Origin: Lepisosteus oculatus
Lineage: Eukaryota > Chordata > Actinopteri > Semionotiformes > Lepisosteidae
Assembly: GCF_040954835.1 (NCBI RefSeq)
Contig: NC_090700.1
Coordinates: 23,043,501 to 23,107,500 of the forward strand
Reading direction: 5' to 3'
DNA: 64,000 nucleotides
Part shown: one piece after another, positions 57,356-64,000 of the stretch
Position numbering within the stretch: position 1 is the first letter of the stretch
How the letters are laid out: every line of letters starts with the position of its first letter
Position numbers and translations under genes: made by a program
The notes under the pieces: model-generated
Seen by the model: only the letters and a program-made list of their open reading frames with translations
The model's database searches: none
What the model was told of the DNA's origin: nothing

Positions 57356-60300
57356 ATGTCTGGTTTAGTTGAAGAATCGGCTAAGGTAAGTTTCAGGGTT
57401 TAATGGTGGGATGGCACCTGTGCTTTTTTCCCCCAACCGCTAGAATATGATTCGCACCAAACCCAAAAGAAATACTGCACATTTCAGGAACTTCATCAAC
57501 CTAGCAACTGTAAAATAAGCTTACAAACAACTGAATTGAAATGCCAAAAAGTTCAGAGAAAGGCACAAACTATGTTTACTTGGGGTTTACAAAATTAAAG
57601 CTAACTAAAACTGTAATGATAAACAATCATGCTGCCAATGGACAGAGAAATATCATGTTTTTTGAATAATGTATTATTTGTTATATAGGAACCCAGTATA
57701 AGGGAATCCCTTGCGATCCTGTCTGCTGAGATAAAGGTAAGTATTTTTTTCTCTTTAGCTCTGTCACTCCAAGAAATATAATGAACATAAATATATTTGC
57801 CAATCTTTTCATAGTAATCCAAACAACTCTGCGTGTATCTGACATTTGTAATATTTATCTACCACAGTATAACTCTTCTGGCAAGGCGATTGGTATTGTA
57901 CCTTGAAAGAAAACTGATTGGAAATGTCATGTACTCTATGGTTTCTATTGATGTCAAGTGGCAAATGTTGACTGGTGATGTTATGTGAATCTTAGGAAAT
58001 GCTCATTTTTCAATCGAGTCTATGTTTCTCAGAATTTGAGACAGAGAGGTCAATCTCTGCAATCCGAGCTGAGGGCATTTCTTGGAATGGAAAGGTAAGA
58101 GCAACGTGTTCTTTGATATTCTCTTAAGACTCTTCGCCAGATTTTACGATGAAAAATGTAAATAATAATAACAAACATTATTTTATATAGTGCCTTGAAA
58201 GGTGGCTTCTTTACAGAATGACAAAACCAACTACAATAAATAATACACAAGATATGCATGATGACAATACACAGTTAGAGGAGACAGTAGATGGTCATTG
58301 TCAGTGTATTCTGAAGGTAGTTTTCCAATTTTTTGGAACGGGGTAAAAGAGGCCACCTCTACTAGAATCTTTGTCCTAACCAAAAATGTAACAAAGTATA
58401 ATAATACTATTAAAAATAATAATAATAAACTTTATTTATAGAGCACCTTTCATACAAATAGTGCTTTGGTGCTTTAAAAACCAAGCGTAAAAATAAAATA
58501 TTAAAATTGAGAGATATACTTTCAGTTGTAACGGAAAATACAGCAATACAGTAAAGCAACATACATGTCAATTAAATAAATACAAATTAGGAAAGTCGTA
58601 ATAAAATAAGAACAATTAAAGAGAACTAAAACAAGAAACATAAATAGAAAGAACAAAGAACCACTTTAACTAAAAGCAACATTTTCAAATGTTTTTTAAA
58701 ACAATGTACCGAGCTTGACTGCCTAATAAAAAGTGGAAGTGAGTTTCATAATTTAGAAGCATAAAAACAAAAAGCAGCCTCTCCACTCTTTCTGCATTTC
58801 ACGTGTGGTATTTGCAGTAGGCCAGTATGTGCAGATCTCAGGTCACGTATAGGAACATATGAAGACAGACATTCAGTAAGGTACAGACGTGCTAGGTTGC
58901 TTAAAGCTTTAAAAACAAGTAAAAGAACTTTCAAATTTATCCTAGATAATACAGGTGACCAGTGAAGTTTTTTCAAAACAGGAATGATATTCTCTTTCTT
59001 GTATTTGTTAGGATCTGTGCTACTGCATTTCGAACAAGTAGTAAGGGATTTATTGTTTTCTTGGGAAGCCCACAAAACAGAGCATTATAATCATATCCAC
59101 ATCAATGTGAGCAATGGAGAAGTCAAATTAACGTGTCTAAATATCATCTAGTTCTATCCCAGGGAAGAGGGCTGTTGCCTACACAGACGACAAGACACAA
59201 AACGCTCAACTGTGCAAAACACGCATAAGGACATCAGTCAGGAGGAACAAGGTAAAGTGTTTTTACTTCTTCACCATGGTCATGTAGTTTCACTCCAAGC
59301 ACTGTCATATGAAATAACTGTGGAAACGACCTCCACAACATTTTGGGTTGTTGCATTTTGCTTCAATGAATTTTAACCTTTTCTTTTAGATATTAAGAGG
59401 AAGGACACATTCACCCTTGGTAGAGATTCAGTTGTTTTATGAGATGTCAAGGTGAGAATTAACCACTTCAGGCATAAGTCAATCCACATGACTGAAAAAG
59501 GGGCAATGAACAGGATATGGGGATTTTGCTAGTTATAAAGTACAATAATCATCATTACATGATCCAAGACTACTGAAGTATAAGCTGTGTCCCTGACTGA
59601 TTAATTAGCAAATTCATCTTTGTAGAGTGCAGCTACTATCTATTCAGTGGCATTTCCTTAAAACAACTGTATTCCCACATTCTGAATATGGAGTGAGATC
59701 ATGTAGAGAATGTTGGACTTGTAATAACTAATTGAAGATAATAATAATCAACGAAAGTGCTTAAAAGTATCAACAAATGCCTTCAAAGTACTTGACACGT
59801 ACTTTGCTTTCAAAAGTGAAACATAATTAATGCTTACATTAGATTTCTCTTGACTTCTCAGGAGTATACTAACTCCAAGGACAAGTAACATCACAAACCA
59901 TTATTTAAGTGCTGATGTTGGAGCTGCAATACTACTACCAAGACAAAAAATGATACAGGTAACACTGCTTTCAGATTTCTAAGAATTGCTAAAATAGTAT
60001 GTTTACAGAGCATTCAGAGTCTCATAGAGAAAATAAGTTGAGAATATGACAAGTTCCTACCATCTCAAACACTGCCAATCTAGAACAAAAAGAAGGTACT
60101 TGAACGCCTGCAGTAATCGAACACAAACCAGAACATATCAGTGCATGACAATGAAATGTAGTCACAAAATGATTCTACCCTTTCAAGTCCCAAAAAGGAC
60201 CGAGGAACTTACCGGAGTACAATGTAGCCACTGTAGGGGAGAAGATCACAGCGAGCTCTTCACAGATTGCTCAGAGTCAGCCCCAGCACCCTGTCCTGAC

Positions 60301-60616
60301 TGAAGCAGACAAAGTGGTCAAACAGGTAGGTAGAAATGAGTAAGGAACAGAGAGTATGGTTATTCTTGCATTGTTTTGTTTGTCTGTCAAAGAAAAGAGT
60401 GCTTCTGACTTTTGTCAATGTTCATCTTTATTTTAGGAGAAGAACAAACGGTGGTATCACACTTTGCTCAAGTGTATGATGCCATGTGTGTACAGCAGAC
60501 ATCACCAAAGGAACAGGAGACACCTGAGTAGAGAACAAGAATATGAAAAGACTGATGAAAAAAAGCACCAGGAGAAATCCATTGAATATGCACAATCTCG
60601 TCCAGTATTTCAATGA
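57356..60616 (+). CDS. Gene X copy 4
   Basis: Exons: 57356-57385, 57689-57736, 58033-58094, (candidate 59163-59251), 59390-59451 or from 59398, 59862-59958, 60188-60325 and 60437-60616 (stop TGA). It is nearly identical to copy 3; the one exon 7 difference noted (TCT to TCA) is silent. All splice sites are intact, and an AATAAA follows at 60947. The function is unknown. Confidence 0.55.
58401..59098 (-). mobile_element. L2-type LINE 3' fragment, copy 4
   Basis: Nearly identical to 46733-47430. Confidence 0.85.
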
Positions 60617-60946
60617 AAAGTTTCAGTCTTGTTTTTAGTGTCGTCGTATTGCATACATTTAAAACAATGTGTCTTGTTTAATGAACACTTTCATTTACTT
60701 TAGTAAAAAGTGTTGTTTTCTGTAGTCCTAGCATGGATGCAATTGTTAGAAAAAACGGGAATGAAAAACTGAATGTTTCATACAATATGGGTTTGTGTTA
60801 ACCCACACACCTAAGTGAAATGTTTGATTACGTTTACAAGACATAACACATAGTTCAGTTGAGTGTGAAAGGGAACAACAGAGAAAGTCACAAACAAAAC
60901 ATTTGTGAAGGATTTGATGAATGTTTTTTCTTTAGAAATGACAAAA

Positions 60947-60952
60947 AATAAA
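60947..60952 (+). terminator. Possible polyadenylation signal, gene X copy 4
   Basis: AATAAA in the position equivalent to 49277 in copy 2. The matching site in copy 1 (near 38271) reads AATGAA. Confidence 0.4.
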
Positions 60953-61228
60953 GAATTTTTCACCAAGATGTCTTTCTATAGCGAGTTTCATTTGAGATAG
61001 TCTTTTCTTAGAAGTGCAAGAGTGGTATTCCCTACAACTTATTCCCCAATTTGATCATTCTCAGAAATTAGGAGACGGAAACCACACCTACTGTAATATT
61101 AGACCTTGTAACAAGGCAACTAGGTTTCAATGGCTTAAAAGGTGCAGAAAGAGGCTCATGTATAATGACCTCCAGTGTCCCACAGGTTTCCCAAATCATT
61201 TCTTAGAGTATGGAAAAAGAGGAAATAA

Positions 61229-61479
61229 AGTGTCTACAGAAAGCGTATACCCCCTTGAACTTTGTTCAGTTTGTTGCGCCAGTGCCAGAGTTTCATGCAA
61301 TTAAATGAGGACCTCTTTCTCACACCACATATGTTATACTTTCAATGGGAAAAAAGGAAATATTACAATTGTTTACATTTTCACCCACATGTTAATATTT
61401 GGTAGAAGCCCTTTTCACAGCAATTTCAGCTGTGAGTCTGTTGGTAATGGGCTCCACCACCTCTGCACCAACAAGATTT
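61229..61479 (+). mobile_element. Tc1-type DNA transposon fragment, copy 4
   Basis: Same fragment as at 38553-38803. Confidence 0.6.
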
Positions 61480-61507
61480 GATAATATTTGAGAATTTCAG
61501 AAGTCTG

Positions 61508-61534
61508 TCTGGCTTAGCTGAAGAATCAGCTAAG
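61508..61534 (+). pseudogene. Duplicate of gene X exon 1, copy 4
   Basis: Identical to the copy 2 duplicate at 49838-49864. Confidence 0.7.
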
Positions 61535-62086
61535 GTAAGTTTCAGGAAGAGCATCTGATTTCTTTCAATAAAGCAGAACAGAGAAAAAACACACAATACA
61601 AAATCATGAGAATTTGTATCCATATGACACTTTGACTCGAATACTTTTATCAGACCTACACAGAGTATATACTGTACACACTTTTTCAGCCCAGGTTTAT
61701 ACATTTGATACATTTGGAACTGCCATTTGTAGGTGTTTTTGTGTCTTAGCTCAACACTGTGAAACCTGTAGTTACAAACATGGAGGATGAAGACATGAAG
61801 ACATATATTGTACCTCTGACCGGCCTACCTTCCAAGAGGTGAAAGATGAAACTTTTCCTTTATCGTCAACTCAGTGAATGTCTTTAAACTTTCGAAAACT
61901 GTAACAAAAAATAAGTTAAAAAACTTATTTTCATTGGACCCACAGAAAAGTCAAAGTTGTCCATAGAAATGCCCGTCTAAATCAGAAATCTACAGCACAA
62001 AGGCAGTGGCCTTTCGGGACATAAAAATGAAATCAGACTTTACTCAGACGAATTGCCCTTGGTCACGGACATCTTGCTATCAGTCA

Positions 62087-62283
62087 CTACAAAGATGTTT
62101 TCTCTCGTGCCATGGCTTGCCTGACTTGCTTCTTCAGCTGGATGGCTTCTGGTCGCTGGTCAGGATCGACAGCCAGCATGTCCTGGAGCAGTGTCCTTAG
62201 CTCCGTGCTTATGGCTCTATTTACTTTCAGGGGGATGTGGAACTGCAGCCAGGGGTTCTCATGCAGGGCCTCTCCAACAGGCC
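62087..62283 (-). CDS. Protein-kinase-like C-lobe terminal exon, copy 4
   Basis: Identical in protein to the copy 2 exon at 50417-50613. Confidence 0.6.
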
Positions 62284-63173
62284 CTGACAGACATATGCTC
62301 CTGTATCGGAAACACACTTTAGTTCAATTCTAAAATATTTCTCATAGGACTGAAGGAACCTTTGCCTGTTAAGAGTTAACAATTAGGTCCTCAAGAACTG
62401 TTTTACGGTTTTCTACACTCCTGGCTGGCCAAGGTCTCTTTAAGGTCTCTTAAGTGGAGGTGTAACTCATGTATCCTACATGTGAATTAGCAACATGAAA
62501 GGGAATAGCTTCTTATCAGATTATGGTCTTGGTTAACTGCCTAAGGCTGACCTAAGTGCCTAACTTTCTGACTTTCTTTATACCTTATATGTTAAGAAGC
62601 TTCTTCTGACCAATCAGAAATGTATGCTTTATGTATGAACATTTTGCTCATCAAAGTGAGTGAGAGACAAGGTTAACAGAAATTAGCCACGGCAGTAAAT
62701 GACAGCATATTTTTGGGTTCTTAAATGGTCTCTACCTGGCACACCTGCAGTGCAAACTGACACACACTGTTTAGAGAAACAGCTACTCTATTACTAATAT
62801 TAATGAAACATTTCTTATTCTATGGAACAAAAACAAACAGTAAAACTAAAACACAGATCTCTTAGCTTCCTATTTCATGAACCAGATGACTGAATGACCA
62901 AGCCTAACTAGTAGCCAGAACCCCAGTTAACCCTCCGTAACACAAAGTTTAACCAAACGACAGGAACTCTTTCAAACTGAGTGAAAATCATAAATGGATC
63001 CATAACTTTACATCAATTTACTATGTTGTGCCAATACCTGCATTTACATTTAGAACGAATGATGTCATAGAACCAGCATCACACCAGTTCCAGGTGTCTC
63101 CAAGGAGACAACAGAACTTCAGTTGTGTTTGCTAAAATACACACTTTGAAACATACTGTAACACTTAGTTAAC

Positions 63174-64000
63174 ATGTCTGGTTTAGTTGAAGAATCGGCT
63201 AAGGTAAGTTTCAGGGTTTAATGGTGGGATGGCACCTGTGCTTTTTTCCCCCAACCGCTAGAATATGATTCGCACCAAACCCAAAAGAAATACTGCACAG
63301 TTCAGGAACTTCATCAACCTAGCAACTGTAAAATAAGCTTACAAACAACTGAATTGAAATGCCAAAAAGTTCAGAGAAAGGCACAAACTATGTTTACTTG
63401 GGGTTTACAAAATTAAAGCTAACTAAAACTGTAATGATAAACAATCATGCTGCCAATGGACAGAGAAATATCATGTTTTTTGAATAATGTATTATTTGTT
63501 ATATAGGAACCCAGTATAAGGGAATCCCTTGCGATCCTGTCTGCTGAGATAAAGGTAAGTATTTTTTTCTCTTTAGCTCTGTCACTCCAAGAAATATAAT
63601 GAACATAAATATATTTGCCAATCTTTTCATAGTAATCCAAACAACTCTGCGTGTATCTGACATTTGTAATATTTATCTACCGCAGTATAACTCTTCTGGC
63701 AAGGCGATTGGTATTGTACCTTGAAAGAAAACTGATTGGAAATGTCATGTACTCTATGGTTTCTATTGATGTCAAGTGGCAAATGTTGACTGGTGATGTT
63801 ATGTGAATCTTAGGAAATGGTCATTTTTCAATCGAGTCTATGTTTCTCAGAATTTGAGACAGAGAGGTCAATCTCTGCAATCCGAGCTGAGGGCATTTCT
63901 TGGAATGGAAAGGTAAGAGCAACGTGTTCTTCGATATTCTCTTAAGACTCTTCGCCAGATTTAACGATGAAAAATGTAAATAATAATAACAAACATTATT
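63174..64000 (+). repeat. Array unit, copy 5 (cut by window end)
   Basis: Exons 1-3 of gene X are present, and the unit continues beyond the window. Confidence 0.95.
63174..64000 (+). CDS. Gene X copy 5 (partial)
   Basis: Exons 1-3 only: 63174-63203, 63507-63554 and 63851-63912. They are identical in sequence to copy 4 where I compared them. The rest lies beyond the window. Confidence 0.5.

Larger units (their letters stand above)
57356..63173 (+). repeat. Array unit, copy 4 (complete, 5818 bp)
   Basis: A complete unit, closest to copy 3 but without its 34-bp insertion. Confidence 0.95.
34973..64000 (+). repeat. Tandem amplification of a ~5.8-kb unit
   Basis: The same unit recurs with near identity. 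Using the first coding ATG of gene X as anchor, units start at 45687, 51504, 57356 and 63174, giving periods of 5817, 5852 and 5818 bp. A further partial unit (34975-40007) lacks the start, and a tail-only piece (about 44214-45686) precedes the first full unit. Each full unit holds gene X (+), L2 and Tc1 fragments, a duplicate of exon 1, and a kinase-like terminal exon (-). The array runs beyond the right edge, so its size is unknown. Confidence 0.97.

Overview
The window looks like ray-finned fish nuclear DNA. Its only confidently named host gene is a vertebrate-type RRP8. The repeats are a typical fish mixture: Rex1-type, L2-type and L1-type LINEs, Tc1/mariner and hAT (ZBED-type) DNA transposons, a Gmr1-like Ty3/gypsy element, and several families of endogenous retrovirus (ERV) LTRs. 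The species cannot be read from the sequence.

Layout. 1-6.8 kb: the last four coding exons of RRP8 (+ strand) with transposons in the introns. 7.2-7.4 kb: a dynein-heavy-chain-like terminal exon on the - strand, probably a DNHD1 remnant; RRP8 and DNHD1 are tail-to-tail neighbours in human. 7.7-13.4 kb: a broken - strand ERV carrying a Rex1-type LINE, which in turn carries a solo LTR. 13.8-14.6 kb: two adjacent LTRs. 15.2-18.5 kb: a - strand Gmr1-like element with a SCAN-like gag. 18.5-28 kb: decayed LINE, SINE and hAT pieces, two blocks of one 56-bp minisatellite and a solo LTR with a clean 4-bp target duplication. 28.0-35.0 kb: a + strand class I-like ERV with two nested insertions, ending abruptly inside its RNase H region.

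35.0-64.0 kb, running off the right edge: a tandem amplification of a unit of about 5.82 kb. Each unit carries a small multi-exon + strand gene that I do not recognise (called gene X here; about 200 residues, starting MSGLVEESAK), and, on the - strand, a terminal exon encoding the last 64 residues of a protein-kinase-like C-lobe. It also carries L2 and Tc1 remnants and a second, altered copy of exon 1 of gene X. Copies 2, 3 and 4 are complete, copy 1 lacks exon 1, and copy 5 is cut by the window end. Between copy 1 and copy 2 lies a minisatellite of about 4.1 kb (45- and 50-bp units) flanked by direct copies of part of the unit.

The most notable feature is the recent tandem amplification. Coding differences between copies are mostly silent or in frame, as expected if gene X is, or recently was, a functional multicopy gene. 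All coordinates and comparisons were made by eye. Family names rest on remembered motifs, not on database searches.
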